Shown: in pieces, positions 21,180 through 34,549 of the stretch
Layout: each line of letters begins with the position of its first letter
Position numbering within the stretch: position 1 is the stretch's first letter
Assembly (NCBI GenBank): GCA_014904845.1
Contig: MU119569.1
Location: 1 to 44,679 of the forward strand
Origin: Acephala macrosclerotiorum
Taxonomy: Eukaryota; Ascomycota; Leotiomycetes; Helotiales; Mollisiaceae
Length of the DNA: 44,679 nucleotides
Direction of reading: 5' to 3'
Made by a program: the position numbers and the translations under genes
Notes under the pieces: model-generated
Seen by the model: only the letters and a program-made list of their open reading frames with translations
The model's database searches: none
What the model was told of the DNA's origin: nothing

Positions 21180-21506
21180 ACAAGGTCGAGCTGGAAAAAC
21201 AAGTCAACAAACGTAGCATCTGAAGTTCGTAAAGAGACAGACCTTCTATGCCGAAGTCGACTGGAGGTTCTATTTGGGAGCGTCCCGACCCGAAGAAACC
21301 CAACCCCAATCCATCTCCATGCCCGCAAGTCTATCTCGGCGTCTTCGAAAAATGACCGTGTCATAATCCAGGGTCCATCTGACAGAGAGGTTGGGGCCGT
21401 ATTGAAAGTGGCGCGAACCAAGCAATTGAAGAGCAGCGACAAAGGCGACGTTTGTAATTATTCGACGGAAAATGAAGTTATTGCAAAACGGATAACGAAT
21501 ACTTAG
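21180..21506 (+). pseudogene. Unidentified open stretch, possible gene fragment
   Basis: A 108-codon plus-strand frame without an early Met follows a TAG at 21,177-21,179 and ends at 21,504-21,506. It reads SEVRKETDLLCRSRLEVLFG ... SASSKNDRVIIQGPSDREVG ... KQLKSSDKGDVCNYSTENEV. Its mixed, soluble-protein-like composition makes it a better candidate than the antisense frame (21,176-21,442). The same frame is also open upstream of the TAG for about 280 bp. I do not recognise it, and chance is a real alternative. Confidence 0.2.
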
Positions 21507-22330
21507 GTTATATGATCGAATCTATTAGATTTGAATCTGCGAAGGCGTTGTGACCTGTGGAGACGTTGGTAAAGTTGTCACGAATTATGAGACGACATAG
21601 AAAAGTTCACAGAGTGAGCAGGAACCACCCGCCGCCGGACAGGGGACATTAACAGGCTTTCGTAGTTGCACGGGCATCCCTCCACGCCACGAGACGCCAT
21701 AAACTCTAAATCTCCAGCGGTTGGTCCCACCATGTGGCTTACGCCCACATCCCGCCGCGTCCTCTTGCAATTCCCGAAAGGTCAAGCCAATAGTTGCACA
21801 AATCGCACGCTCTGGCAGTCAGTGTTCCACGAGGTCCCTAAGCTTCCCGCCAGGGTTTGCTGCCCAATTCGCGAACTCTCTCTATGCTATTTTTTAAATA
21901 TCGATATGATCGTTTATCGCGGCATATTTCTTGTCTGTGCTTCGAAGTGCTCGAGTCAGGACACAAGACAGCGTAAATATATACGAACGGAAAGCCGTCG
22001 AACGCCTACTGGGATGATTTTGTTAGAAATCGTACGATAATTATGGCTGTGGTGAATCTGTCTCGACGTGATGATTTTTCATAGCATTTCCTTGTTGAGA
22101 CCCCTAGAGCCGGGCTAGTTATCTCTACGATTTTGTCCATGTTCATATTTGTTGTTTTAACAGTTTGTTTAAATAGATTTGACTAAGACTTACGTTGCAA
22201 AATATACGATTTTAACGATGCTATACAACGAAAAGAATACAATTAATAAAGGACTAATATAAGATATTTTTAATAAAATAGCGTATATTCTTCGAATGAT
22301 ATCGAGAATATATTATTAACGAAAATTATA
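21507..22330. other. Right margin of the gene island, transition to AT-rich DNA
   Basis: No recognisable gene. Plus-strand (21,666-22,040) and minus-strand (21,585-21,785) frames overlap each other and lack motifs. Base composition declines from about 22,150 and is RIP-like by 22,330. Confidence 0.45.
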
Positions 22331-22800
22331 ATTATTTTAATAATTTACTCGAATTCGATAATATTTATTTTTATAACGTTAATTTTAAAATATAATTTCG
22401 ATTTCAATTTTAATTAAATAATATATTTATTAATATATTTATTATATTTAATTTATTTATTATTTTTTTTAAAAAAAAAAAAAAATTTAATTTTTTATTA
22501 TTTTATTATTAATATATTATTTTATAATGTAAATTACAATAAATTGAAATAATAATTAAATTAATAATTAAAATCTCGACTATAGAGATATTATATAAAG
22601 AATGTGAGATCACGTGAATATAATCGTAATATATTTAATATATTTAAATATTTTATTTCGAATTTAAATTTTATTATTTTAATTATTTAAATTTATTTTA
22701 TATATTAAAATATTAATATTTTATTTTTAATATTAATATTATATTAAATAATAAATAATATTTTAATAATTATTTTATAAATTTATAATATATTAATAAA
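22331..22800. repeat. AT-rich RIP tract
   Basis: No gene. A small patch near 22,570-22,630 keeps more C and G (GAGATCACGTGAATA), otherwise the tract is degraded like the rest. Confidence 0.7.
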
Positions 22801-24070
22801 ATGTTTTTTTTATATCGAAAGAAAAAACTCGTTCAACGATTTATTAAGCGAGCCAATAGTAAACGAGTTTTTTTTTAAGTACTCGACGTATATTTTACTT
22901 TGTAAACTTCGTAAAAACGTTTTTACGAAAAATTATAAAATTTTTAATTTTAATAATTTATTTTTATTTTAAATTTTAAATTTTAAATTTTTAATTTAAA
23001 CGTTTTATAAATATTTAAAATTAATATAATTTTTAAAATAAATAATAATATAAAATTTTATTAAATAATAAAATCGATAAATCAATAAATATTTTAGTAT
23101 TTAAAATAAAAACGTATTACGAAATTTTATATTATTAAAAAAATATTTTTTAAAATTCTCGTTTTTTATATTAAATTATTACGATCGATTTAATTATTTT
23201 TAATTATTTTATTTAATATATAATTTCAAAGAAAAATTTCTTTTGAAAATTATATAATTATAAAATTAAATTTTAACGTTTTATTATTTTAACGCTTTAA
23301 ATAAAAACGTATTTTTAAAATTTTATATTAAAATTTTTTTTTTTAAAATTCTCGTTTTTTATATTGAATTATTACGATCGATTTAATTAATTTAAATTAT
23401 TTTATTAAATATATAATTATAAAATAATTCTAATATTTAAATTCTTTAATACTTTAAATAAAAACGTATTTTTAATAAAATTTTATATTAAAAAAAAAAT
23501 TTTAAAATTTTTATTTTTTATATTAAATTATTACGATTAATTTAATTAATTTAAATTATTTTATTTAATATATATTTTAAAAATTACGCAATTATAAAAA
23601 TATTCAATATTTAAATAAATAAATATTTTAATATTTAAAATAAAAACGTATTTAATATTTTTTAATATTTTTTATTAAAACAATTATTATTAATTTTAAT
23701 ATTTAAAATAAAAATATATTTAAAATTTTTATAATTATTATTTTTATTAAATACGATTATATTTTATTAATTTACGTAATAACGAATTAATAAAATCGTT
23801 TAAAATTTAAAATTTAAAATTTAATAATATTTAATTAAATTTCAATTTATTTATAAATTTTATATAATTTGAATTAATTAATATATTATAATTATAAACG
23901 TAATACGATCGTACGTAAATCGAGATTTTAATATTATTCTTTAAAACGATTATATATTATTTTAAAGTATTTTTATTATAAAGTTTTTTAATAAATTAAT
24001 TAGATCGTTTTATTTAAATTTTTCAATTAAATTTAAATAAAATTACTTATTATAAAAAGTATTAATATTA
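22801..24070 (+). mobile_element. R1 copy 2, RIP-saturated
   Basis: Aligns from its first base with the pristine R1. The ATGTTT start, the core AAGCGAGCCAATAG, and repeated units with TATATTAAATTATTACGATC can be followed, with differences overwhelmingly C to T or G to A. At least three internal units are visible (markers near 23,158, 23,351 and 23,509), one more than in the pristine copy, which explains the greater length. Homology fades near 24,070. Confidence 0.75.
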
Positions 24071-27000
24071 GTTTTTAAATCGAATAAATAATAAAAAAAA
24101 TTTATTAAAAATTTAAAATCGAATTTATTTATTTTATATTTATTAATAAATAAATTAAAAATATTTAAAATATATAAAAATAAAAAAAAAAATAAAAATA
24201 AAAATAATAATAATAAAATTAATATTAATAAAAATTTAAATAAATTAAATTTAAAAAATATTATAAAATATAAAATAAAAATTTATTTTTAATAATATAT
24301 AAAAAAAAAATTTATATATAAAAAAATAAAAATAAAAATATTTTAATATTTTTATATATTTTAAATAAATAAATATAAAAGTTTTTATATATTATATATA
24401 ATATTTAATTATATTTTTAATAAATTATAATTAAAATTATATAAAAAAATAATAAATAATAATAAAAAAATAAAAAAATATTAATAATAAAAATAAATTT
24501 TTTATTTTAATTTAAAATATTTTATATAATAATTATTTAAATAATATAAATAAAATTAATATTATAATTAATTATATTAAAATCAAAATTAAATTTATTT
24601 TTAATTAATTAATTAAATAATAAATTTTTTTTTTAATTATAAAAATTATTCGATTTTTATAATTTTTTAAAATTTTTAAAACGAATTTTTTAATAATTTA
24701 TTTATTAATTTATTTATAATTTATTATAATATATAAATATATTTTAAATTTTTTTTTTAATAATTTTTTTACGAATAAAATAATATTAAATATTAATATA
24801 TTTAATTTAAATATAAAATTAAATTTTTTTTATAAATATAATAATATTAATATTTAAATTATTAAAATTAATTTATTAAAAGAATTTAAAATTAAATCGT
24901 TTTATAATTACATTTATTTATTTAATATATTTAATTTTATATAATAAAAATAAAATTGTAAATTAACGTTTTATAAATTAATTAATAATTATAAATTTTA
25001 TTTTTAAAATATTTTTTTATTATTTTTATATATATTTTAATCGCATTCAAAATAAATTAATTAATAATTAAAATAATATATATAAAAAAAAATTAATAAT
25101 AAATTAATATATTTATTAAAAAAAAATAATTTATAAAAAACGAAAAAAATAATAAAAACGATTTTAAATAATATTTATATTTAAATAAAAATAAACTTTT
25201 TTTAATAATATTAATATTTTTTTATAAATTATTAATAATTAAAAAATTACTAATATAAATAATAATAATTATATTTTTTTAATAAAAAATAAAAATATTA
25301 ATATTAAAAAATTTAAAATTTTATTTTAAAAAAAAATTAATAAAAAAATTATATTAAACGTGAAATAATTATTTAAAATTATATAAAATTTTATTTAATT
25401 TAACAATTTTAAAAATTTTATATTTAATAAATAAATTTTTTATAAATTTTTTTTTTTATATTTATTTAATTAGTTTTTTAATAATAAATAATAATAAAAA
25501 TAAAAATTTTATAAAAATCGATTTTTTTTTTATTATTTAAAATTGTAAATTATTTATTATATTTTATATTGTAAATTTTTTTTTATAATATTATATTTAA
25601 TTTAAAATATTTATTTTCGTTTATATTTTTATTATAAATTTAAAAAATTGAAAAATTAAACAATTTAATTTAATATTTAAATTTAATTTATTTTTAACGA
25701 ATAAAATAAAAATATTATAAATATTATTTTTTTTAAATGCGTTTTTAATATTAAATAATATTTAATATTTATTATTAAAAAGTTTTTTAATTAAATTAAA
25801 AAAATTTAATAATTAATAATAAAAAATATTTAATAAATTAATTTTTTAAATAAAATTATTTAAATAATACGATTATTTAATTTTAAAATTTTATATAAAA
25901 TGTTTTTTTTTATATTTAATTAAAATTATAATAATAAATAATCGAATTAAAAATTTTAATATAATTATAATTAAATTTTTTATTATATTATATTTTATAT
26001 AATAATATATTAATTATAAAATAATAAAATTAAAATTAAAAATAATATACGTATTTAATTATTATTAATTAAAAATTAAAATCGAAATTAAATTTTTTAA
26101 ATTTTTTTTTTAAACAATTTTATTAAATTATTTAAATAAATTCTTTATTTTTAATAAATATAATTTAATAAATTTTTAATTAATATTGTTTTTTTTAAAA
26201 TTTTATAAAATTTATTAATTACGTATTTTTTTATTATTATTTTATAATTATTTAATTAATTTTTATATAAATATTTAAAATATTTTTTAAAATAAATAAA
26301 ATAATTTATAATTTCGTTTTTAAATTTAATTATATAAAATTATATTACTTTAATTTTATTATATATAAATATAATAAAAAATTAATTATTATTAAAATTT
26401 TTAATAAAAATTAAATATTAAAAAAAAAAATTATTATTAATTATTTATTAATAATATTAACGACTTATTAATAGCGCGCGTTACGTAATAATTATATATT
26501 CAAATTTTTAACGTCTAATAATAATCGATTAATAAATAGATTCGAACTAATAAAAATATTAAAACTTTCGATTCTCGAGTGATTATAAACGATTACGAAC
26601 GATATTTATATAATTATATTTAATTAAATCGTTTAATTTTTAAATACTTTAATTAAATTATAATTATTTATAATCAATTATAAACATTTGTAATTACTGG
26701 TATATAGAGTCTATAAATTTTACGCACGTAAATTTTATTTAAATCGATCGATTTTACGATTAAATTTTAAATAATATTAATATTTTTAATTTTTAATTTT
26801 ATTTATTTTTTCGATATTTTTAATAATTGATCGAATAAAACGCGATCGTTAGTTTTTTAATAAAGAATACTAAAATTTAATAATTTTTAATTTTACAATT
26901 TAATATTTCAATATGCGCTCAATAAATTTATTTAAAATTTTTATAATAAATTAAATAAATTTTATAAATTACAAATTTTAAATATTTAAATATTTAATTA

Positions 27001-29499
27001 TAAACTAATATTATTAATAATATTTTAATAATATTAGTATCGAACTAGTATTATTATATTAAATCAAAATACTCAATAGTATTAATAATCGATTAATAAT
27101 TTAAAAAATATTTTATATAATAATATTAATTTTATATTTATTAATTATATAATTTTATAAATAAATATTATTAATTAATTAATTATTTAAATTTAAAATT
27201 AAAAGTAAAATATTTTTAATATTTTTAAAATTAATTTATTTTTTTATATTTTTATATAATTTAAAATTATCGAATTAAAAATTAATAAATTAAAATTAAT
27301 TTACGAAAACGTAATTAATATAATTAATATTAACGATTTAATTGTTTTTAAAAAAATTAATAAAAAAATTAATATTATAATTAATTAATTATTACTAATT
27401 ATAAATTATAAATTATAAATTATAATTATAATTATATTAATAAATTTAAAAAAATAAAATTAAAAATAATATTAATTTAATTAAAAATTTTAATTTTTTT
27501 ATATTATTTAATTTTTATTTATTATTTTTTTTATATTAATTCTTTTTTTAAAATAAAAATATTTAATAAAATATTTAATATTAATATAATATAATTTTTT
27601 ATAATAATCGTAAAAATTTTAAATATTATTAAAATTAATTATAAATGAATTTTATTATTATTTTTTATTAAATGTTTTTTAAATTATTATATTTTATTTA
27701 ATCAAAAAATTATAATAAAAATTTTATATATAAATTTAAATTTTTATAAATATTATAAAATTAATTTAAAAAATTGATAATATTTTTATATTTAATATTT
27801 AATAAATTCGAATAAAATTATTTAATTTTTTTTTAATTATTATATTTGTATTTATTTTTAATATTATTATTTTTTTAAACGAATATTTTTTTTATTATAT
27901 AATATTTTAAATAAAAATTATTTATTATATTTTATTTTATAAATAAATTTTTTTAAATTTGAATTTTATAATTAAATACGATTTAAATAAATATTATAAA
28001 ATATTTATATAATATTTATATGCGATTTAAAATTATATTTAATAAATATTATTTTATTTTTATTTTTAATATATAATTTTTAATTTCGAATTTTAATTTG
28101 AAAAAAAATAATAATTAATTAATAATTAATTTTAAAATTAATTTTAAATTAAAAATATTATTAAATTATAAAAGTTTAATTATTTTTTATAAAAATAATA
28201 TTTTAATATTTTTTTTTCGATTTTTAAAAATTTAAATATTATAATAATAAAAAAATTTAATCTTTTTATTATATATTTAAATTTATTTTTATTATATTAA
28301 AAAAATTTAATATTTTATTTTTAAATATTATTTTTTTTATAAAAATAAAATTTTAATATTTTATTATTTTTTAAAAATTTTAAATAAATAATTAATTAAA
28401 TTATCATATTTATTATTTAAATTAAATCGCGTTAATTATATAAAATAATATTATTTTAAATCGATATTAATTTTTTTTTAATTATATTTATATTTTATAA
28501 TTTCGAATTTAATTAATTTTAATATATTAATTAAAAAACTTTATAAATTATAATATTTATTTTTATTTTATAATTTTAAATTAATCGATTAATAATATAA
28601 TAATATTATTTTATAATTATATTAATCGATTATTAAAATAATTTTAAAATTTTTATTTATTTAAAATTATTTATAATATTTTATTAAATATTTAAATTGT
28701 TTATTTGTTTTTATTAAATTATTTAATTATTTATTTATTAAAATTAGTTTAATATTTTTATTTTTATATTTCGAATTATAAAATAATATAAATAAAATAT
28801 TAATTTTTTTAATTATATTTATAATATAATTAAATAAAAAAAATATTTAATTTTAATTTAAAAATTATTAAAAAAAAAAAATATTATATAAATAATAAAA
28901 TATTATAAAGAAATAAAAATATATAATTATAATTTTTAAAATTATTTTAAAATTATTTTAATAAAATATATAAAAAAAATATTTAATTTAATAAATATTA
29001 AATTTTTTTAAAAAATACATTTTTTTTATAAATTAATAAATTTTTTATTATATTAAAATTAAAAAAAATAATTTATAATTTCAAATATTATATATAAATT
29101 ATAAAAAAAAAAAAATTTATTATTTAACGTAATATAAAATAAAAATAAAAAACGATTTTTATTTATAAAAAATTTTTAAATCTCGTGATTATTTCTACGT
29201 CGTTTATTAATAATTGAAAACTTATTTCGATTTTCGAATTTAAAAATAAAATATTACGATTTAAAAATATATTTTAAATCTTTTTAATTTATTTTATATT
29301 TTATAATTATTTTTATAAAATATATTAAATTAAATCAAAATTTGCAAAATATAAAAATCAATAATATTATATTTTAATTTTCGACGTTTAATTGATTTAA
29401 AAAAAAACTCAAATACTTAAAACTATTAAAATTATCGTATAATCGAATTTAAAAATATTAAAATTTCAAAAGTTTTACGATTTTAATTACTTATTTATA
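24071..29499. repeat. Extremely AT-rich RIP tract between inverted R1 copies
   Basis: Among the most depleted DNA in the window, with many lines almost free of C and G. No genes. It includes low-complexity A/T runs near 24,180-24,230 and a TAAATTA-type microsatellite near 27,400-27,430. A partly spared patch lies at 26,460-26,760. Confidence 0.75.
26460..26760. other. Partly RIP-spared patch
   Basis: Keeps GCGCGCGTTACG, CTGGTATATAGAGTC and scattered C and G outside CpG. GATTCGAAC at about 26,540 resembles the reverse of a tRNA T-arm, but no anticodon stem can be formed. Origin unknown. Confidence 0.35.
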
Positions 29500-30108
29500 A
29501 ATTTAATAAATTTCTTATAATTGTATTATAAATTGAAAATATATTTATATTATTTAAATTTTTAATTTCAATTTATTTAAATAGATAATTATTACGTAAT
29601 CTCAATTTCAATTTCAAAATATTATAAATCGCGATTATATTTATTAAAAAATATTTTATCGCTCGATAAAATCTATTTTAAAAAAATGCGATCAATTAAA
29701 TCAATTATAGTAATTTAATATAAAAAACGAAAATTTTAAAAAATACTTTTTTAATAAATATAATTTTAATAATTATATATAATTAATTGAATCAATTGTA
29801 ATAATTTAATATAAAAAACGAAAATTTTAAAAAGTATTTTTTTAATATAAAATTTTATAAAAAGTGTATTTTTATTTAAAATTTTTATTAATTTATTAAT
29901 TTATTCGATTTTAAAAAAACGTTTTTTCAAACGAATTATTTTTTTTATATTAACGAGAATTATTTCAATTTCAAATACTTATAAAACGTTTAAATTAAAA
30001 GTTTTTAATTTTAAATTTAAATTAATAATTATTTTTAATCGAGTATAAAACAAATATAATAAACGTAAAAACAAAAAAAAATAAAAATACATTCGCGAGA
30101 TACAAATC
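29500..30108 (-). mobile_element. R1 copy 3, inverted and RIP-degraded
   Basis: Its reverse complement matches R1: AACTTTTAATTT...GTTTTATAAG (29,950-30,000) corresponds to 4,309-4,336, and two tandem-unit markers (TTTTTTATATTAAATTA) occur near 29,720 and 29,810. The outer border near 30,108 (GTATCTCGCGAATG on the minus strand) probably corresponds to the R1 start. The inner end may extend further left. Confidence 0.65.
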
Positions 30109-30840
30109 GTATTAAATATTATTTGATCGAAAAACGAAACGAAAATATATTTTAATTAATTAAAATAATTTTTTTTTTTTTTTAAAAAAAATCAATTTAA
30201 TAAAATAATTTACTTTTGTAAAATTAATTTAATAAAATTAAAAAATAATACATTTATTAATAATTATAATTATTCGTAATTAAATATTTAAATAATTAAT
30301 ATTTTAATAATAAAATAAATATTATTTAAAATAATTTTTAAAACGAATTTTAAATTAATATAAATATTAAATAAATAAAATATACAATTAAAATAAAATT
30401 TATTTTAATAAATAATTAATATTATAATATATTTATTATAAAATAATAAAAATAAAAACTGTAAAAAATATAATTTCGAAATTTAAATTTTTTTTATTTA
30501 ATCGAAAATTTTTTTTTTTTTTAAATATTAATAATTTTTATTACGATAATAAAAAGTATTAATAATAAAAAAATATTTAAAAATAAAATAATTAATAATC
30601 AAATAAAAAAATAAATAAAAAAAAGTTTATATTTAATATTATAATTATTTAATTTATTAAATTATAAATTATTATTAAATATTATATTTAAAAATTTTAA
30701 TTAAAATTTTTTATTAAAAAAACGAATATAATTATTTATTTATTCGTTTAAATTTATTTTTATAAATTATTATATAAAAAAAATTTAAAAAAAATTTATT
30801 TAATATTATTATATTAATATAATAAAATTATATATATATA
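30109..30840. repeat. AT-rich RIP tract
   Basis: No gene or recognised element. Confidence 0.6.
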
Positions 30841-30880
30841 TTTTTTAAAAGTTTTAATAAATAATTAATTTTAAAAATAC

Positions 30881-31300
30881 TATTAAAAATTATTTATATA
30901 CGATTTATATATTTTATTTTTTATTATTATTAAAAAAATTTAAATTATTAAAAATTAAATAAATTAATTATAAAATTGTAAAATTATAAAAAACGTTTAT
31001 TTATTTAAAATAATTAATATTAAAATAAAAAAAATAAAAATTTATAATAATCGTTTATAATAATTAATTTTATTTTTATAAAAAATTAAAATATAAAAAT
31101 AAAAATTTTAATACGAAAAAAAAATATAATATTAAAAAATAAATTTTATTAAAATAAATAAACAAATAATATTTTAAATAAAAATTAAAATATATTTTAT
31201 TTGAAAATAATAATTTAAAAATTAAAATTAATAAATTATTTATATTAATTTTTTTTTTAATTATATTATTAATTTTTTTTTAAAAAAATATTTATAAATA
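30881..31300 (+). repeat. Direct duplication, unit A
   Basis: Starts with a stretch of about 57 bp identical to 31,591-31,648 (TATTAAAAATTATTTATATA onward), then follows unit B in order through shared blocks (AATTAATATTAAAA, TTTTAATACGAAAAAAA, ATTATATTATTAATTTTTTT). The offset is 710 bp at the start. Confidence 0.8.
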
Positions 31301-31590
31301 ATAAAAATAATTTTTTAAAAATATTATAATAAAATTATATATTCTTTTTTTTAAAAATCTTTGTAAATAATTAATTTTAAAAATAATATTAATTACGTAT
31401 TTTTTAATATATATAAAAATTTTATTTATTATATATTAATTAATTAATTCGTAAATTACAAATTATTTCGAATAAATTTAATTTATTAATTAAAACGAAT
31501 TAATTTATAATTGAATTTTTTTATTTTATATTTTTTTATTTTTTTATATTAATAAAACAATATTAAAAAATGAATTATTTTAATAAATCT

Positions 31591-32400
31591 TATTAAAAAT
31601 TATTTATATACGATTTATATATTTTATTTTTTATTATTATTAAAAAAAATCGAAAATTATTAAAAATCGAAAATTGAAAATTAATTATTAAAAATTTTTT
31701 TTTTGATTATATTATTTAAAATTAAATAATTTGATTATAAAATTACGAAATTATAAAAAAATATTAATTTATAAAAATTATATATTAAATTACTCAAAAT
31801 AATTAATATTAAAACGAATATAAAAAAAAAAAAAAACTTATAATAATTATTTAAAAATAATTAATTTTATTTTTAATAAAAATTAAAATATAAAAAAAAA
31901 ATTTTAATACGAAAAAAAAAAAAAATTATAATATTAAAAAATGAAATTATTTTATTATTTTATATTTTAATTTTAATTTTTTTAAAAATTGTAATTCGTA
32001 AATTACTTGTAATCGTTTTTAAATTAAAATAATAAAATTAAAATAAATTTCGAATTTTAAAAAATAATATAAAAAAAATTACAATAAAAAATTTTAATTA
32101 AAAAAAATCAATTGAAAAATACTTATTTAAAAAATATATTTTATTAAAACGAATAAACGAATAAAATTTCAAATAAAAATTAAAATTAAAATTGTTTTAC
32201 AAAAAAAACAATATAAATAAAAATCAATTTTTAAAATAAATTTTATTTAAAAATAGTAATTCGAAAATTTGTATTTTTAAATTATTAAATTAATTTTTAA
32301 TTTCAAAATTAAAATCAATAAATTATTCGTATTAAAATTTATTTTTTTAATAAAAAATATTTTTATTTTAATTATATTATTAATTTTTTTTAAGAAATTT
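31591..32400 (+). repeat. Direct duplication, unit B
   Basis: Second copy of unit A, longer by an internal stretch around 31,945-32,150. Both are RIP-degraded, so duplication length and identity before RIP would have met the requirements for RIP. Confidence 0.75.
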
Positions 32401-33940
32401 TTTAAAAATATAAAATTTCAAAAAATATATATTTATATTAAAATTATAAATATTTTTTTTTAAAATTTTTAAAGTATTTTAATTTAAAAAAAATAATATT
32501 ACGATTTTTTTAAAATAATATAATAATATATACGAAAATTAAAAAATTATTTTAAAAATTAAAAAAATACGATTTTTGTAATATATTAATTCAATTTATA
32601 AAAAATAAATTCGATTTATATTAAAATATAATATTAAAAATTATTTAAAAAAAAAGTTTTATAATGTTTTAAAAAAAGAATTTTATAAATATAATTAAAA
32701 ATATTATCGAATAAATATAAAATTTTTAATAATAAAAACGTATATAAATTTATTCGATCGAATATTTAAAAAATTAATTAAATTAAATAAATAATATTAA
32801 AAACGCGAATTTATAAAAATTTTTTTATATATATTAAAAAACGAATTTTTAAAAAAACTAATTATAAATCGATAAAAATATTTATTTATAATTATAATAA
32901 AATATACAAAAAAATAATTATTATATATAAATATAAAAAAAAAAAAATAATATAATAAAATTAACGATTTAAAATATTTAAAAATTCGATAAAAATATTT
33001 AAATATTATAATATAAAAAATAATTTTAAATACAATTAATAATTTATTATTTTTTGTTTTATTTGAATTATTTATAAAAAAATTCAATAAAAAATATATA
33101 TAATTATTAAAAAAATTTATATCGAATTTCAATTTTCAATTTTACGTATTATTTAAATTTAAAAATTCGATAAATATTCGTATTAAAATTTTTAATTGAA
33201 ATAAATAATTTTATTAAAAAATTAAATTTTTTTTTTTTTTATAGTATTTAATAATTTAAAAATCGTTTTAAATATTAATATTATGAAAATATTTTAAAAA
33301 TTAAATAATATTATAATTTTTATAAATTAAAATTAAAATTAATTTATTTTTTTACGAGAATATAAATCAAAAAAAAATTTAAATTATAAACGAAAAAAAT
33401 ATAATAATATTAAAAAAAGCAAATATAAAATTTTATACAGTTTAATATTAATTAAATTTTCACAAAATATATTATTAATTATTTAAAAAAATATAATAAA
33501 AATTAACGTTATATATAATAATTAATAAAACAAACGATATTATTTCGAATATTTTAAACGAATAAAAAATAAAAAAATCGATTTTTTTATTAATTATTTT
33601 TTTATAAATTATTATTTATTTATAAATAAATTAATTAATTATAAATATTATTATTAAAAAAATAATTAATAATATTATAATTTTTAAAATTATAATTAAT
33701 TTTTATAATTATTTATATTTAAAAATAATCGATATTAATATAATTAAATTATAAAATAAATAATTAAAAAATTTTTTAATTATAATTTTAATAAACGTTT
33801 TAAAAATATATAAAAAATTTAAAAATTTGTTTAATTTAATATTTAAAAATAAAATAAAATTAATATTAATAAATTTTTTTTAAAAAAATTAAATTTATTA
33901 TTATATATTTTTAATAATAATAATATTAATATTTAAAGTT
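32401..33940. repeat. AT-rich RIP tract
   Basis: No gene. The 111-codon minus-strand frame at 32,797-33,132 is built of Phe, Tyr, Ile, Asn and Lys, as expected from AT-rich noise. Confidence 0.65.
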
Positions 33941-34023
33941 TTTATTAGTATTACTAGAAATACTTATTACTAGTAATAAACTAAAAACGAAATAAATAAA
34001 TAAATTGAATAATTCGTTGATTG

Positions 34024-34130
34024 ATTATATTGTTTAAATCTAATAAGCGCGCAAAAATTGAAAGATATAATTTCAACTCTAGCGCAAGCGGCGCTAGTCC
34101 CGATCTGGCCTAGTACCGCACGTGACTAAT
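34024..34130. other. Unmutated micro-island with a hairpin
   Basis: About 100 bp with normal composition inside RIP-degraded DNA, containing the perfect stem CTAGCGC/GCGCTAG at 34,079-34,097 and CCCGATCTGGCC. It is just upstream of the second LTR copy and may be its outer end or a separate short repeat. Confidence 0.5.
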
Positions 34131-34149
34131 AAACTAATATTGTACTTAT

Positions 34150-34549
34150 ATTAGTAGTTTTTTCTTTGTAACAAAAATTAATTCAATTCAATTATTTAAA
34201 AAACGCTATTATTTTCTTTTTTTATTGTAGTTTATTAATACGTAAAACTCACTAATATTTTAATGCAAAAATCATATAATTAAATTTTAAAAATAATATT
34301 AATAAATTAATACTATTTTTGTCGATTCAATTATATGATCGTTTAAACGATCGATTAAATAATTCGAATTATGATTTTTATTGTCTTTAATAACAATTGT
34401 TTTAATATTTACTTTTTAATTTTCTCGTTTACTTTATTTAATTATATAAATAAATAGATACTTTTTTTGAGAAAAAATAAATAAAATTGAATTATTAATA
34501 TTAAATTAAAATTTTAATATTTCGTAATTTGTTTTTGAACGTTCTAATA
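34150..34549 (+). repeat. LTR of the second retroelement copy
   Basis: 34,330-34,549 aligns with 11,111-11,335. ATTCGAATTATGATTTT here corresponds to ATCCGGGTTATGACCCC there: every non-CpG C or G changed while the central CpG stayed. It includes the 60 bp missing from the 5' LTR at 5.4 kb. The left border is uncertain. Confidence 0.65.

Noticed and set aside
26520..26600. tRNA-like pattern (GATTCGAAC, CTCGAG) on the minus strand
   Set aside because: Read as tRNA, the anticodon stem does not pair and no acceptor stem can be drawn. At best a relic beyond recognition.
32797..33132. 111-codon minus-strand frame and other long frames in AT-rich DNA (for example 40,393, 43,824 and 44,327)
   Set aside because: They consist of Phe, Tyr, Ile, Leu, Asn and Lys from A/T-only codons and hold no motif. 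Such frames arise by chance in RIP tracts.
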